DNA of 64,000 nucleotides from Brevibacillus reuszeri (GCF_002897295.1 NZ_BEXF01000009.1:186001-250000), one strand, 5' to 3'; shown: positions 1 through 10,162, counted from the first letter of the stretch. Translations and numbers: made by a program. Notes: a model not told the origin generated them from the sequence alone.

Positions 1-1547
1 GCCGACATTTGCTCAGATACAGCGGAAACATCTTCGACCTGTTCGGCAACTTGTTGGGTGGCGTTCAGGATATGCTGGAAAGCATCTCCGGCGTTTTTCG
101 CTACCTGAATACCTGTTTCCACTTCTTTCGTGCCTTGCTTCATACTTTGTACCGCTTTACCCATTTCCTGCTGGATTTCCTCGATCAGCAGGGTAATCTG
201 GGCTGTCGATTTGGACGATTGTTCTGCAAGCTTTCGAACTTCATCCGCCACAACTGCGAAACCTTTCCCGTGTTCGCCAGCACGTGCTGCTTCAATCGCT
301 GCATTAAGAGCCAGCAGATTGGTTTGGGAAGCAATTTCGGTGATAACATCGACGATATGGCCGATCTCTTTCGAACTATTCTCGAGTGAGCTTAGCGCAG
401 ATGATGAGATTTGAACAGAGCGGCTGATCGAATCCATTTGATCAATGACCATTTGCACAGAATCCGTACCTTTCTCTGCTTCCTTCGACATGTCGAGAGA
501 GGATTCTGCTACTGAGGAGGTAGATTCAGCAATGCGCTGAATTCCTGTAGCCATCTCTACCATGGCACGGGCATTCTCGTTTGCGGAGAGGGAGGTAGCA
601 TCTGTTCCGGCCTTCAAATCCTGAATCGTCTCAGTCACTTGCTGCAAGGTAGCCGTGTTCTGAGCTGCACCTTCCGCTAATTCATGTGCAGAGGTTGCCG
701 CGTGCTCTGCATGCTTTTGAATGTTCTCGATAATGGTACGCCAGTGATTGATCAAACCGTTCACTTTTTCTGCGACCAGGCCGAGCTCATCATTTTGTTT
801 TACTTGAATGGAGACATCCAGGTGACCTTCATTCATTTTTCCAATTACGTGTACGAGATCTTTCAGCGGTGACAAGAATTTACGTAGGAAGCCGTATTGT
901 AAGAAGAACACAATGATAAAGGATACAAGGAAGCCGATACCCAACCATTGAAATAGCTCTTGTTTGCCTCGATCTACGATATTCGCGTTTGTGTCAACCC
1001 CAAAGATCGCGATAACATTCCCGTTTTCATCCATCAACGGCTGCAGAATAGTAACCCATGTGCCATACACGTCGGTGTAAATTCCCGTATTCACCGCATC
1101 TTTACTCTTCATCAGCTTCTCATAAGCGACAACCCATTGGGGGGCTTGTTCAAAAAAGTCGCCAGCTTTAAAACCCGCTTCGTACACATGAGTCGGCAAT
1201 GCGATAGTGAGGTTGCTATTGCCGTTTTTCATTTCTGCTCCAAAGACATAGGCTTGGGCGATGTTTGGATTCTCTTTGGACATTCGGTCCAGCTGGGACG
1301 TTAGTTTGATCTGGACTGGGTCTTTTGGATCAGGTTGGGAAATGGCGCTCTTGATGTCAGCAATGTCGATTTCTCCTTTTGCGTAAGAGGCAAATCCACG
1401 TGCTTGTTCATCCAGATTTTGCTGGAGGATTGTATCCTGAACAACAAAGCTAGCGGCCCCCAGCATCAAGCCCATCAAGAGAATAGTCAAGCAGGCGAGC
1501 ACCAAGTTCTTCCCAAAGAATGAGACCTGCATCTTCTTGCGTGGCAT
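1..1547 (-). CDS. Methyl-accepting chemotaxis protein (C-terminus beyond window)
   Basis: Read on the minus strand from ATG 1545-1547, preceded by AAGGAG. About 515 residues are visible and the 3' end lies outside the window. An N-terminal membrane helix (about 12-35) is followed by an extracellular Cache-like region, a second helix (about 200-222), a HAMP segment and a long methyl-accepting signalling domain. The signalling hairpin is clear: [19 protein letters not shown], then [16 protein letters not shown]. It is a membrane receptor that signals to CheA/CheW; the ligand cannot be told from sequence. It is divergent from the sigma-54 activator next to it, so chemotaxis toward that operon's substrate is possible but unproven. 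Receptor identity is certain. Confidence 0.95.
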   Translation of the reverse strand, partial: MPRKKMQVSFFGKNLVLACLTILLMGLMLGAASFVVQDTILQQNLDEQARGFASYAKGEIDIADIKSAISQPDPKDPVQIKLTSQLDRMSKENPNIAQAYVFGAEMKNGNSNLTIALPTHVYEAGFKAGDFFEQAPQWVVAYEKLMKSKDAVNTGIYTDVYGTWVTILQPLMDENGNVIAIFGVDTNANIVDRGKQELFQWLGIGFLVSFIIVFFLQYGFLRKFLSPLKDLVHVIGKMNEGHLDVSIQVKQNDELGLVAEKVNGLINHWRTIIENIQKHAEHAATSAHELAEGAAQNTATLQQVTETIQDLKAGTDATSLSANENARAMVEMATGIQRIAESTSSVAESSLDMSKEAEKGTDSVQMVIDQMDSISRSVQISSSALSSLENSSKEIGHIVDVITEIASQTNLLALNAAIEAARAGEHGKGFAVVADEVRKLAEQSSKSTAQITLLIEEIQQEMGKAVQSMKQGTKEVETGIQVAKNAGDAFQHILNATQQVAEQVEDVSAVSEQMS

Positions 1548-1726
1548 TTCTTTCAACTCCTTCATCTATTTTGGTGGGAAAAATGCTCTGTTATTTAAAT
1601 AGCAAGAATCGTGCCAATTATTGGGTTCTTTTTTTGTCAATTCACATAATTATTTGTCAAATAATGACGATAATATATAGAGAGAGACATAATCAGATTC
1701 TTAAAAATCAAGTGGAGGAAGAAGGA

Positions 1727-3790
1727 GTGTTTCCTATCAAATTAAAGAAAAAGGTAGCCGTGATCGCGGGTTCTGATAAAACGGCTGAGGCTATAACCAA
1801 CCAATTGATTGTATTGTTTGGCACATATATAGAATTTTACGGTTTCTCGCAGAAGTCCTGGAACAATGAAGGTACTTACGATATGGTCCTCATCAGTACA
1901 CAAACGATCTTTACAAGAGAGCTCGCTCCAAAAATAAAACCGGGGACTGTGATATTAATCATACGCCGTACCCTGCTGCGAACCAGTTGGGAAAAGGTGA
2001 TGTCGATTCCTGTAGGGACAAAGCTGCTCATGGTCAACGATGAGAAAGATTCAGCAGAAGAAACCATTGCACTGTTACGGGAGCTGGGTGCAGGTCACAT
2101 TGAGCTGGCCCCCTATTATCCGGAGATTCAAAGCTGTCCACCGTATACTTCCGCGATTACACCAGGTGAAGGACAGCTTGTGCCAGAGAGTATCAATCGG
2201 GTAATTGATATTGGAGAACGTGTGATCGATGTCAGCACACTCGTCGACATCCTGACTCACTTTAATCTCCTGAATAGTGACGTCCAAGATATTTTATCTG
2301 TTTATTCTGAATCTATTATTACGAGAAGCCAGGGCATCCAAATTACGATGCAAGGTTTGATTCATACAAAGCTATTACTGCAGCAAACGCTGGACATGGT
2401 GCAGGATGGCGTCATCGCCTATGATCTGAATGGAAGGATCACATTCTTTAATACAGCAGCCCAAGCCTTGTTTGAGTGTTCGGTTCAGGAGGCAAACCAG
2501 CTTTCGGTGAAAAGCCTTTTTGAAAGGGTTAGAATCAATCTAGAAGTAATGGCGGAGGAATTCAACGATTGTCTTTTACAGATAAAAAAGCATAGAGTTC
2601 TCGCAAGCAGACAGGTGATCGAAGAAAATGGCCATTTTACTGGCGGTGTACTGACGTTAAAAGCGGCTCGTCACGTAGAAGAGCAAGAGCTAAAGCTAAG
2701 GCTTCATTCAAAAGGATATCATGCGAAATTTTCTTTTTCTGATCTTGTGACTAGCTCGATTCGTATGAAGAAAGTGGTAGAGCAAGCTGAGAAAATGGCG
2801 GGCAGCGATCTTGCAGTGCTTATTCTTGGAGAAAGCGGGACGGGGAAGGAATTATTTGCGCATGCGATTCACCAGGCTTCTGCCCGTGCCTCGTTTCCGT
2901 TTGTTGCCGTCAATTGTAGTGCATTGCCGGATAATTTGCTGGAAAGCGAGCTGTTTGGCTATGAAGAGGGAGCTTTTACAGGGGCACGTAAAGGAGGCAA
3001 GCCGGGTCTTTTCGAGCAGGCGCACAAAGGGACGATCTTTTTGGATGAAATCGGCGATATTTCACCAAATATGCAAAGTCGGCTTCTGCGTGTTCTGCAG
3101 CAGAAGGAAGTGTTGAAAGTGGGTGGAACCCGTTTACTTCCCGTAAATGTTCGGGTAATTGCGGCAACCAACCGTGATTTGGCCAGGATGGTAAATGAGG
3201 GAGCCTTTCGCGCTGATTTGTACTACCGTTTAAAAGTACTTCAGCTGCTGATTCCGCCATTGCGAGAGCGCAAAGAGGACATTCCGCTGCTTTCTGCTCA
3301 TTTTTTGCGGAGAAGAGGGGCGAATGAAACGCTTCTGGAGCCGTTGCTCGGATCGCTTATCAAACACAATTGGCATGGAAATGTGCGTGAGCTGGAAAGC
3401 GCTATGGAATACGTAGCTTTTATGAATGATCCCAATCTGTCTCCCAAGGATATCCCCGGGCTAGGGGATGATAACGAAATGCAATCGACTGTTCTCCAGT
3501 CAAACGGATTGCCACTTCAATTGTATCGCTCAGGTCTGGGTAACGAGCACTTCATACTCAACTTGATTTATCTTGCCAAGACAAATGGAAAGAATGCTGG
3601 ACGACGGTCACTCGTCGAGCTGGCCCGTCAAAATGGTGTTGTTATTCATGAAACAAATGTCCGAAAGATCGTTGAAAAGCTGCGGATGGATGGACTGATT
3701 GAAGTAAGTACAGGTCGTGGGGGGATTACTTTAACCGATAAAGGCTATCAAGTTTGCAGCGGTCATGATGAAATGGGGGAATTGGGATAA
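1727..3790 (+). CDS. Sigma-54-dependent activator with PrpR-like N-terminus and winged-helix C-terminus
   Basis: Bacterial enhancer-binding protein of about 687 residues. An in-frame ATG at 1520 would run into the divergent receptor gene; GTG 1727 is preferred because GGAGGA lies 7 nt upstream. The N-terminal 200 residues resemble the PrpR-type sensory domain. A PAS-like segment follows (about 225-330), then the AAA+ domain with Walker A GESGTGKE (about 367), the sigma-54-contacting GAFTGA loop (about 415) and Walker B-type FLDEIGD. The C-terminus is unusual: instead of the common Fis-like helix-turn-helix it ends in what looks like a winged helix (NVRKIVEKLRMDGLIEVSTG). It sits directly upstream of a -24/-12 promoter and the 3.97-10.98 kb operon, its probable target. 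The effector is unknown. Confidence 0.9.
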   Translation: MFPIKLKKKVAVIAGSDKTAEAITNQLIVLFGTYIEFYGFSQKSWNNEGTYDMVLISTQTIFTRELAPKIKPGTVILIIRRTLLRTSWEKVMSIPVGTKLLMVNDEKDSAEETIALLRELGAGHIELAPYYPEIQSCPPYTSAITPGEGQLVPESINRVIDIGERVIDVSTLVDILTHFNLLNSDVQDILSVYSESIITRSQGIQITMQGLIHTKLLLQQTLDMVQDGVIAYDLNGRITFFNTAAQALFECSVQEANQLSVKSLFERVRINLEVMAEEFNDCLLQIKKHRVLASRQVIEENGHFTGGVLTLKAARHVEEQELKLRLHSKGYHAKFSFSDLVTSSIRMKKVVEQAEKMAGSDLAVLILGESGTGKELFAHAIHQASARASFPFVAVNCSALPDNLLESELFGYEEGAFTGARKGGKPGLFEQAHKGTIFLDEIGDISPNMQSRLLRVLQQKEVLKVGGTRLLPVNVRVIAATNRDLARMVNEGAFRADLYYRLKVLQLLIPPLRERKEDIPLLSAHFLRRRGANETLLEPLLGSLIKHNWHGNVRELESAMEYVAFMNDPNLSPKDIPGLGDDNEMQSTVLQSNGLPLQLYRSGLGNEHFILNLIYLAKTNGKNAGRRSLVELARQNGVVIHETNVRKIVEKLRMDGLIEVSTGRGGITLTDKGYQVCSGHDEMGELG

Positions 3791-3831
3791 AAGGGAGAAG
3801 TGGGTGTATAATCGCCCGTTTCTCCCCTTTT
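3791..3831 (+). terminator. Rho-independent terminator after the sigma-54 activator
   Basis: GGGAGAA (3793-3799) pairs with TTCTCCC (3820-3826), with an inner GGG/CCC pairing and a short T-run. It separates the activator transcript from the -24/-12 promoter about 40 nt downstream. Confidence 0.75.
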
Positions 3832-3870
3832 CTGTTCATTCAGAATTATAGGAATTATATCGAAGCTGGT

Positions 3871-3886
3871 TGGCATAGGACTTGCT
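3871..3886 (+). promoter_or_regulatory. Sigma-54 (-24/-12) promoter of the gamma-glutamylation operon
   Basis: TGGCATAGGACTTGCT has GG at 3872-3873 and GC at 3884-3885, separated by exactly 10 nt as sigma-54 promoters require. It lies about 80 nt before the first gene of the operon. A direct repeat of AATTATA just upstream (3843-3860 region) might be an activator site, but is close to the promoter. Confidence 0.85.
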
Positions 3887-3967
3887 AGATTAGTAGGTGG
3901 CAGATGATATCGAATAGGAAAAAAGAACCAGAACGAACAGCATGGGTGAAAGAAGGATGTGATCATC

Positions 3968-5074
3968 TTGGAAGAAGCGCTTGTTCGATTGACTAGCAGC
4001 CTGATCCAAATGGAAAGCACGACACCTGAGAGAATCAATTACGCTGTGGAATTCTGTGCGGATTGGTTACAGCGCCATGGAGTTCCGGTCTGTCTGTGGG
4101 AGAATCAAGGTCTTAAAATGATCACAGCAACGATCGGTCAAGCTAACGCTGGCAGTACGCTCGTCTTGAATGGCCATCTCGATGTTGTCCCTGGTCATAC
4201 CGAGAATTTTATCCCGCGGTTGGAAGCAGGCAGACTGCATGGAAGAGGCAGCTACGACATGCTCGGTGCCGTGGCGGCGATGATGGCTCTCATAGCAGAT
4301 CTTGTTCAGCAGCCGCCGAAATGTCGCATCATTCTGCAACTTGTTCCGGATGAGGAAAAAGGCGGTGAATTGGGCAGTGCCTATCTGGTCGAACAAGGGA
4401 GCATCGGCGATTTTGTCATTTGTGGAGAGCCGACCAATCTGGATATTGCTGTTCAGGCAAAGGGAGTACTGCAGGTCAAAGTCGAGTTTTCAGGTATTGC
4501 AGCCCATGGAAGCAGACCGTGGCTTGGAAAAAATGCGATTGTTGCAGCTATGCAAAAGTACAACCAGCTAGCGACCCTTGATTTCATGAAAGAAAGTAGC
4601 CGTTTTTTCCCGGCACCATCATTTAACCTGGCAAGGATTGAGGGTGGCAGTGCGCTAAATCAGGTGCCGGATCGTTGTTCGCTCTACCTGGATATACGTT
4701 ATCTTCCCACGCAAAATCCAGGGGATATTCTTGAATCGATTCGTCAAGCTGTACCAGATGCATACGTAGAAATGCTTCGACATGGTTCACCTGTTACAAC
4801 TGATGCATGTAATCCTTATGTGCAGACGCTTCATCAATCGACCGCCCACATCTTCGGTAGAGAAACCGTATTGTTTGGACAGGACGGGTCGGCAGATACG
4901 CGGTTTTTCGCCCAGTATGGCATTCCAGCCGTTGAGTTTGGTCCCATTGGCGCCAATCATCATGGCCCTGACGAATATGTAGAGATTGAGTCACTTGTCC
5001 TCTATCAAAAAATATTGAGATATCTCATTAAACAACTGGAAGGAAAGGTGAGTAGAGATGAAATTGAAAAATAA
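3968..5074 (+). CDS. M20-family metallo-amidohydrolase/deacylase
   Basis: About 368 residues, ArgE/DapE/CPG2-type M20 hydrolase. TTG 3968 is favoured because AAGGA lies about 10 nt upstream; GTG 3959 is the longer alternative but sits too close to it. Metal ligands are visible in order: GHLDVVPG, GRGSYDM, PDEEKGG (bridging Glu), CGEPTN and the C-terminal NHHGPDEY. The family cleaves N-acyl or peptide amide bonds using two zinc ions in the cytoplasm. It is the first gene after the sigma-54 promoter and overlaps the next gene by 17 nt. In context it could release glutamate from a gamma-glutamylated product, the step PuuD does in the Puu pathway; that role is inferred. Confidence 0.85.
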   Translation: MEEALVRLTSSLIQMESTTPERINYAVEFCADWLQRHGVPVCLWENQGLKMITATIGQANAGSTLVLNGHLDVVPGHTENFIPRLEAGRLHGRGSYDMLGAVAAMMALIADLVQQPPKCRIILQLVPDEEKGGELGSAYLVEQGSIGDFVICGEPTNLDIAVQAKGVLQVKVEFSGIAAHGSRPWLGKNAIVAAMQKYNQLATLDFMKESSRFFPAPSFNLARIEGGSALNQVPDRCSLYLDIRYLPTQNPGDILESIRQAVPDAYVEMLRHGSPVTTDACNPYVQTLHQSTAHIFGRETVLFGQDGSADTRFFAQYGIPAVEFGPIGANHHGPDEYVEIESLVLYQKILRYLIKQLEGKVSRDEIEK

Positions 5075-5819
5075 GGTTGCGATCGTAACGGGAGCAGGTT
5101 CAGGGAATGGACGCGCGATTGCCCTTCGTCTTTTCGAAGAAGGAGCTACGGTGGTCGTCGCTGATTTGAATGAAGCAGGAGCAAATGAAACGATTTCCCT
5201 AGCTCCTGAAGGCAGCAAAGCCATGGTTGTGAAAGTGGATGTTACCCAAAAGGATCAGGTAGACAATATGGTTGCTCAAACTGTACAAGAGTTCGGGAAA
5301 GTGGACATCCTTGTGAACAACGCGGGTATCGTTGCATTTACACCGTTTCTTGAGTTGGATGTGAAAGAATGGGACAAAGTACATGACGTGAATCTGAAAG
5401 CCCCGTTCCTCTGCTCGCAAGCTGTGGCAAAAGAAATGATCAAAGCTGGGCAGGGCGGACGCATTATCAATATTACATCTGTGGAAGCACACCGTGTCGT
5501 TTCTAGCAGCGGACATTGCCAGCCTCATTACAACTCGTCAAAAGGCGGATTGCATATGCTGACGAAAGCCATTGCCCTGGAGCTTTCCTCGTATGGCATC
5601 ACGTGCAATGCGGTTGCTCCTGGTGTGATTCAAACCCCGTTTACTGAAAAAGGCTTGGCTATCCCAGAAGTGAAAGAGTGGGTCCTCGAGCGTCTGCCTG
5701 TAGGTCGCATCGGGCAACCTCAGGATGTTGCAAATGCAGTTTTGTTTTTGGCTCAGGACGATGCCTCATACGTAACAGGCAGCACGCTTGTCGTGGACGG
5801 CGGTTGGACCATTCACTAA
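5058..5819 (+). CDS. Short-chain dehydrogenase/reductase (SDR)
   Basis: 253 residues, classical SDR. The NAD(P)-binding TGAGSGNG motif lies at about 12-19, followed by NNAGIVAF, a catalytic Ser in NITSVEA and the YNSSK active-site Tyr/Lys. The Asp in VADL after the second beta strand suggests NAD(H) preference. Its start lies inside the end of the preceding M20 gene, so the two are translationally coupled. Next to a glutamine-synthetase-like ligase and an aldehyde dehydrogenase, an alcohol dehydrogenase role on a gamma-glutamylated amino alcohol is plausible, though the substrate is not visible from sequence. Confidence 0.88.
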   Translation: MKLKNKVAIVTGAGSGNGRAIALRLFEEGATVVVADLNEAGANETISLAPEGSKAMVVKVDVTQKDQVDNMVAQTVQEFGKVDILVNNAGIVAFTPFLELDVKEWDKVHDVNLKAPFLCSQAVAKEMIKAGQGGRIINITSVEAHRVVSSSGHCQPHYNSSKGGLHMLTKAIALELSSYGITCNAVAPGVIQTPFTEKGLAIPEVKEWVLERLPVGRIGQPQDVANAVLFLAQDDASYVTGSTLVVDGGWTIH

Positions 5820-5854
5820 ACATTGTCGACTATACATAAAAAGGAGTGGGCCTC

Positions 5855-7213
5855 ATGGGGAAGCTTGACCTCGAAGCATTAAAGGATCAATACCAAAATG
5901 GAACAATCGACATGATTACAGTAGCCGGTGTAGATATGCAAGGAAAGCTTTTCGGAAAGAAAGTGCCTGTACGCTACTTCCTTGATGATGCTGTCGGCGG
6001 AATTCACACCTGCGCCATCAATTTTATCTGGGATGTCAGCTTGAAATACGCAGAGAACTATACGTTTTGCAATTTTGACACAGGGCTGCACGACATCAAA
6101 GTGGTACCGGACATCTCTACATTGCGCACGTATCCTTGGATTCCTAAAAATGCAGTGGTGATTGGTGATATTTATAACAAGGACGGTTCAGAGGTAACGA
6201 TTGCCCCTAGAAATATCTTGAAAAAGCAGCTGGCGAAAGCAGAAGCATTTGGCTATCGCGCTTATGCCGCATCTGAGATTGAGTTTCATATTTTCAAAGA
6301 AACGATAGATACTGCTCGCGAAAAGAATTTTTCGAATCTTCAGCCGCTCTTCTCGTATCCAATAGACTATTCGATTTACCGCTTGAACGTGGATGATTGG
6401 TTCCTTGGGCAGCTTGCTCGCTATCTGGAAGAGGCGGGAATCCCTGTGGAAGCACTGAAGGGCGAATGGGGAAATGGCCAGGTTGAGTTGAATGTACAGT
6501 ATGCGGAAGCCTTGGAGATGGCAGATCGAACCGCGATTTACAAAAATGGCATTAAAGAAATCGCAGCGTTGAACAACCTTATGGTGACGTTCATGGCGAA
6601 GCACGATACAGACGCTTCTGGCAGCAGCGGGCATACGCACATCAGCCTGTGGGATCTCGCAGGAGACAACGTATTTTACGATGCAAACCATCCGTATAAA
6701 TTGTCGGACACTGGGCGCTACTTCCTTGGTGGCATGATGGCACTTGCTCCTGAGTTCATGCTCTTTTATGCGCCGTACATCAATTCGTACAAGCGTCTTG
6801 CCAATACCGGGGGAGCGCCGAATACCCAGACATGGGGTGAAGATAATCGCACGACCGCTTTCCGCGTAGATGGACAAGGCAAGTCATGCCGTATTGAAAA
6901 CCGGATTCCAGGCTCAGACGCCAATCATTATCTCGTTCTGGCAGCCTGCTTAGCCTCGGGACTGTACGGTATCGAGCATAAAATCGACATTGAGGCACCA
7001 ACAACAGGTGATGCCTCCAGTGCTCCTGGCGTAAAGCGCTTGCCAGCCAATTTGGCAGAAGCGATTCAAAAACTCTCGAACAGTAAAATCGCGCGCGAGC
7101 TTTTGGGAGATGACGTTGTCGATCATTACCTGACAGCTGCAAGCAATGAACTAAACGATTATTTCCTTGAAGTAACCGATTGGGAACGGAAAAAGTATTT
7201 CGAGTTTATTTAA
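5855..7213 (+). CDS. Glutamine synthetase-like gamma-glutamyl-amine ligase
   Basis: About 452 residues from ATG 5855 (GGAG about 8 nt upstream; an in-frame GTG at 5846 is closer to the RBS and less likely). The glutamine synthetase catalytic fold is clear: metal-binding Glu in SEIEFHIF and GQVELNV, the His of SGHTHISLW, NSYKR, and the substrate Arg region ENRIPGSDANHY. It is distinct from GlnA proper and fits the PuuA/GlnA3/GlnA4-like group that ligates glutamate to amines with ATP. Set between two SDRs, an ALDH, a permease and an amidohydrolase, it is probably the committing step of amine or amino-alcohol degradation. The exact amine is unknown. Confidence 0.85.
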   Translation: MGKLDLEALKDQYQNGTIDMITVAGVDMQGKLFGKKVPVRYFLDDAVGGIHTCAINFIWDVSLKYAENYTFCNFDTGLHDIKVVPDISTLRTYPWIPKNAVVIGDIYNKDGSEVTIAPRNILKKQLAKAEAFGYRAYAASEIEFHIFKETIDTAREKNFSNLQPLFSYPIDYSIYRLNVDDWFLGQLARYLEEAGIPVEALKGEWGNGQVELNVQYAEALEMADRTAIYKNGIKEIAALNNLMVTFMAKHDTDASGSSGHTHISLWDLAGDNVFYDANHPYKLSDTGRYFLGGMMALAPEFMLFYAPYINSYKRLANTGGAPNTQTWGEDNRTTAFRVDGQGKSCRIENRIPGSDANHYLVLAACLASGLYGIEHKIDIEAPTTGDASSAPGVKRLPANLAEAIQKLSNSKIARELLGDDVVDHYLTAASNELNDYFLEVTDWERKKYFEFI

Positions 7214-7262
7214 CGTAGTCGAATCGCTTTTTCGTAGTCGATGAAAAGGAGGACAATCCACA

Positions 7263-8717
7263 ATGTACTGGGTACAGCATGACGACCTAAACTATGCCTG
7301 GATTAATGGGGAAAAAGTATTTGTAAAAGATTCGATGGATGTCATGAATCCGGCTACAGGAAAGCCGATGGCACGTGTTCCTCGCGGTGGAAAGGAATTA
7401 ACCAACCAGGCAATTGATGCTGCATCACAAGCATTTCCGGCATGGTCAAAGCTGCCTGCTGATCAGCGGGCTACATATCTGCTGGATTGGGCGGATCGTA
7501 TACTGGCAGATCGGGAACGACTGGCTTGGCTGCTGTCGACGGAACAAGGAAAGCCGCTTGAGGAAGCCAGAGGCGAAATTTTTGGGACCACAATCTACAT
7601 TCGCTGGTATGCCGAAGAAGGGAAGCGTGCGTATGGGGAGATTATTCCCGCTTCTCGTCAGGGACAACGCTTGATGGTATTTAAAGAAGCTATTGGTGTG
7701 GTGGGACTCATTCCTCCGGCTAATTTCCCCAGCGCCATCGTGGCGAACAAAGTTGCACCTGCACTTGCAGCCGGCTGCACGTTCGTACTGAAGCCTGCAG
7801 AACAGACTCCCCTCATTGCCATCGCCTTGCTCGATCATTTGATGGCAACAGGCATTCCGGCAGGTGTTGCGAATGTCGTGACGGGTGTAGCCGAGGAAAT
7901 CGGATCAACCTTGTCAGCAGATCCTCGCGTGCGCAAGATCGGGTTTACTGGATCCACGGAGGTAGGCAAAATCTTGATGCGCCAAGCGGCTGACAATGTA
8001 AAACGTCTTACCCTTGAGCTGGGCGGAAATGCGCCGGTCGTCGTCTTTCCAGATGCCAATATAGACAAGACTGTCGATGCGATCATGGGCAACAAGTTCG
8101 AGAATTGCGGACAAGTTTGCAACGGGATCAACTTGATCTACGCCCACGAATCCATTCGAGCAGAGCTCGTGGAAAAGCTGGCTGAAAAAATCCGCAATCT
8201 GAAAGTAGGAGTCGGCACGGACGAAGGCACGCAAATCGGCCCGATGATTGACCCAAGCTATCTCGATAAGGTCGAGTCACTGGTGGGCGATGCCGTGGCA
8301 AAAGGGGCCAAGCTCGTTGTAGGCGGCAAACGTGTGACGGATGAAGGGTTGCAAGACGGTTATTTTTATGCTCCCACGTTGCTGGATGAAGTGACCGCAG
8401 ATATGGATGTAACGAGGCGTGAAATCTTTGGACCAGTCGCCCCTGTTTTGACTTTTACCGATGAAGCAGAAGTGCTTGCCAGGTGCAACAATACGCCTTA
8501 TGGATTGGCTGCCTATGTGTTTACGAAGGATGCAGCGCGCATGTTCCGCATGATTGACGGACTTGAGGTAGGGAATCTAGCTATTAACGGTACCTCACTT
8601 GCCAACCCGCAATCGCCATTCGGTGGCGTAAAGGAAAGCGGAATTGGCAGAGTTGGAGGACACCAAGGGCTTGAGGAATACATGGAGCTGAAGTATGTGG
8701 CGTTAACGATTGAGTAA
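7263..8717 (+). CDS. NAD(P)-dependent aldehyde dehydrogenase
   Basis: 484 residues, full-length ALDH superfamily enzyme close to the succinate-semialdehyde/PuuC-like group. Visible motifs include the nucleotide-binding FTGSTEVGK, the general-base Glu in LELGGNAP and the catalytic Cys in NCGQVCNG. GGAGG lies upstream of ATG 7263. It is expected to oxidise an aldehyde to the acid in the cytoplasm. In this operon the aldehyde would be a gamma-glutamylamino-aldehyde produced by an SDR; that is inferred from context. Confidence 0.9.
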   Translation: MYWVQHDDLNYAWINGEKVFVKDSMDVMNPATGKPMARVPRGGKELTNQAIDAASQAFPAWSKLPADQRATYLLDWADRILADRERLAWLLSTEQGKPLEEARGEIFGTTIYIRWYAEEGKRAYGEIIPASRQGQRLMVFKEAIGVVGLIPPANFPSAIVANKVAPALAAGCTFVLKPAEQTPLIAIALLDHLMATGIPAGVANVVTGVAEEIGSTLSADPRVRKIGFTGSTEVGKILMRQAADNVKRLTLELGGNAPVVVFPDANIDKTVDAIMGNKFENCGQVCNGINLIYAHESIRAELVEKLAEKIRNLKVGVGTDEGTQIGPMIDPSYLDKVESLVGDAVAKGAKLVVGGKRVTDEGLQDGYFYAPTLLDEVTADMDVTRREIFGPVAPVLTFTDEAEVLARCNNTPYGLAAYVFTKDAARMFRMIDGLEVGNLAINGTSLANPQSPFGGVKESGIGRVGGHQGLEEYMELKYVALTIE

Positions 8718-8719
8718 CG

Positions 8720-8740
8720 CCACCCCTTCGGTGGTTTTTT
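8720..8740 (+). terminator. Intra-operon hairpin with T-run
   Basis: CCACC (8720-8724), CCTTC loop, GGTGG (8730-8734) and six T's directly after the ALDH stop. It probably reduces read-through into the permease and so sets lower expression of the downstream genes. Confidence 0.65.
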
Positions 8741-8773
8741 CGCTTCGACAATTTTTAAAACGAGGTGCTGCAA

Positions 8774-10162
8774 ATGTCAAATGCCACTGCAGAAGTGCAA
8801 TCATCCGAGACTAACACAAACCTTGGCTACAAACAGGAGTTGAAGCGAGCCCTTACTTTCAAGGATTTGGTCATCTACGGATTGATCACGATGCTCCCCA
8901 TCGCGCCCATTCAGGTGTATGGGATGATTGCACATGAAGCATCAGGAATGGTTCCGATCGTGTATCTGGTGGGCATCATCGCGATGGTCTTTACCGCGCT
9001 TAGCTATAGCAAAATGAGCAACGAGTTTCCGATTGCAGGCTCTGTTTATTCGTATGTGCAGCGCGGTTTGAACCCTCATGTCGGGTTTGTAACCGGATGG
9101 CTGATCGCCGTCGATTATTTAATGGCACCAGCTTTGCTGACAGCATTTTCGGCTATGTGGTTGAACAGCATTATTCCAGCCATACCTACCCCCGTCATTG
9201 TTTTGGTATTTCTTGCTATTAATACATTTGTGACCGCACGTGGAATTACGCTGACAGCAACGACGAACAAAATTTTTCTGTTTTTTGAGATCGCCATTCT
9301 TCTCTTATTTATGGGATTAGCTATTAAATTCGTGTTTATTGACGGTCATGGGGCGGGAGGCTTCTCTTTGGCACCGCTGTTCCAAGCGGACAAGATTGAC
9401 CTCGGATTTATCGCAAGCGCAGCTTCTATCGCCGTTCTGGGCTTCTTAGGGTTCGACGTCATTTCGACGCTTTCTGAAGAAGTGAAAAATCCAGGCAGAA
9501 CTGTTGGACGAGCTACGGTGTCAACGCTGGTGCTGATTGGTGTGATTTTTATGGCGCAAACGTATCTGGCTGCGCTTGCCCACCCGGATTACACCAACCT
9601 CGACCCGGATATGGCGTACTTTGATATCGCACGAGAAGTCGGTGGAGAGTTCCTGTACTATGCTTTCATTCTGATTGCCGTAGCTGCAGTAGGGATTGCA
9701 AATGCTTTGGCGATTCAATCGGCCATTTCGCGTATTATCTACTCGATGAGCCGCGACAAGCTGCTCCCGATGTCAAGCTTTTTGGGCAAAATTCACCCGA
9801 AATACAGAACACCATTCAATGCGACCATTTTCGTTGGTGTGGCTTCCTTCTTTATCGCGATGTTTATGCCAATTGAAACGATTATTCAACTGGTCAACTT
9901 CGGTGCATTGACTTCCTTTATGGTTCTGAATCTCTCCGTATTCGCTTATTTCTTCATGAAAAAACGGAAGAGAGACATGAAGGGCTTCATCAACTACTGC
10001 CTGCTCCCATGGCTGGGCTTCCTGGTTATTGGGTTCGTATGGTGGGGCTTTGACTGGAAGACCTTTGCTGTAGGAACAAGCTGGATGGTTGTAGGTGTCA
10101 TTCTGCTAGCATTTAAAACAAAAGGATTTAGAGAGCTGCCGCCAACAATGAGAGATTTGTAA
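8774..10162 (+). CDS. APC-superfamily amino acid/amine permease
   Basis: About 462 residues with roughly 12 hydrophobic membrane segments and a short polar N-terminus. The APC signature region (ITMLPIAPIQVYGMI near the first helix, then FLGFDVISTLSEEVKNP) marks the amino acid-polyamine-organocation family; PuuP and ethanolamine permeases belong to the same superfamily. ATG 8774 is preferred over an in-frame GTG 9 nt earlier because GAGGTG then sits 7 nt upstream. It most likely imports the amine used by the neighbouring ligase. Substrate assignment is inferred only. Confidence 0.88.
   Translation: MSNATAEVQSSETNTNLGYKQELKRALTFKDLVIYGLITMLPIAPIQVYGMIAHEASGMVPIVYLVGIIAMVFTALSYSKMSNEFPIAGSVYSYVQRGLNPHVGFVTGWLIAVDYLMAPALLTAFSAMWLNSIIPAIPTPVIVLVFLAINTFVTARGITLTATTNKIFLFFEIAILLLFMGLAIKFVFIDGHGAGGFSLAPLFQADKIDLGFIASAASIAVLGFLGFDVISTLSEEVKNPGRTVGRATVSTLVLIGVIFMAQTYLAALAHPDYTNLDPDMAYFDIAREVGGEFLYYAFILIAVAAVGIANALAIQSAISRIIYSMSRDKLLPMSSFLGKIHPKYRTPFNATIFVGVASFFIAMFMPIETIIQLVNFGALTSFMVLNLSVFAYFFMKKRKRDMKGFINYCLLPWLGFLVIGFVWWGFDWKTFAVGTSWMVVGVILLAFKTKGFRELPPTMRDL

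Noticed and set aside
1520..1726. Longer start of the sigma-54 activator (ATG 1520)
   Set aside because: It overlaps the divergent receptor gene and has no RBS; GTG 1727 has a well-spaced GGAGGA and starts at the conserved protein region.
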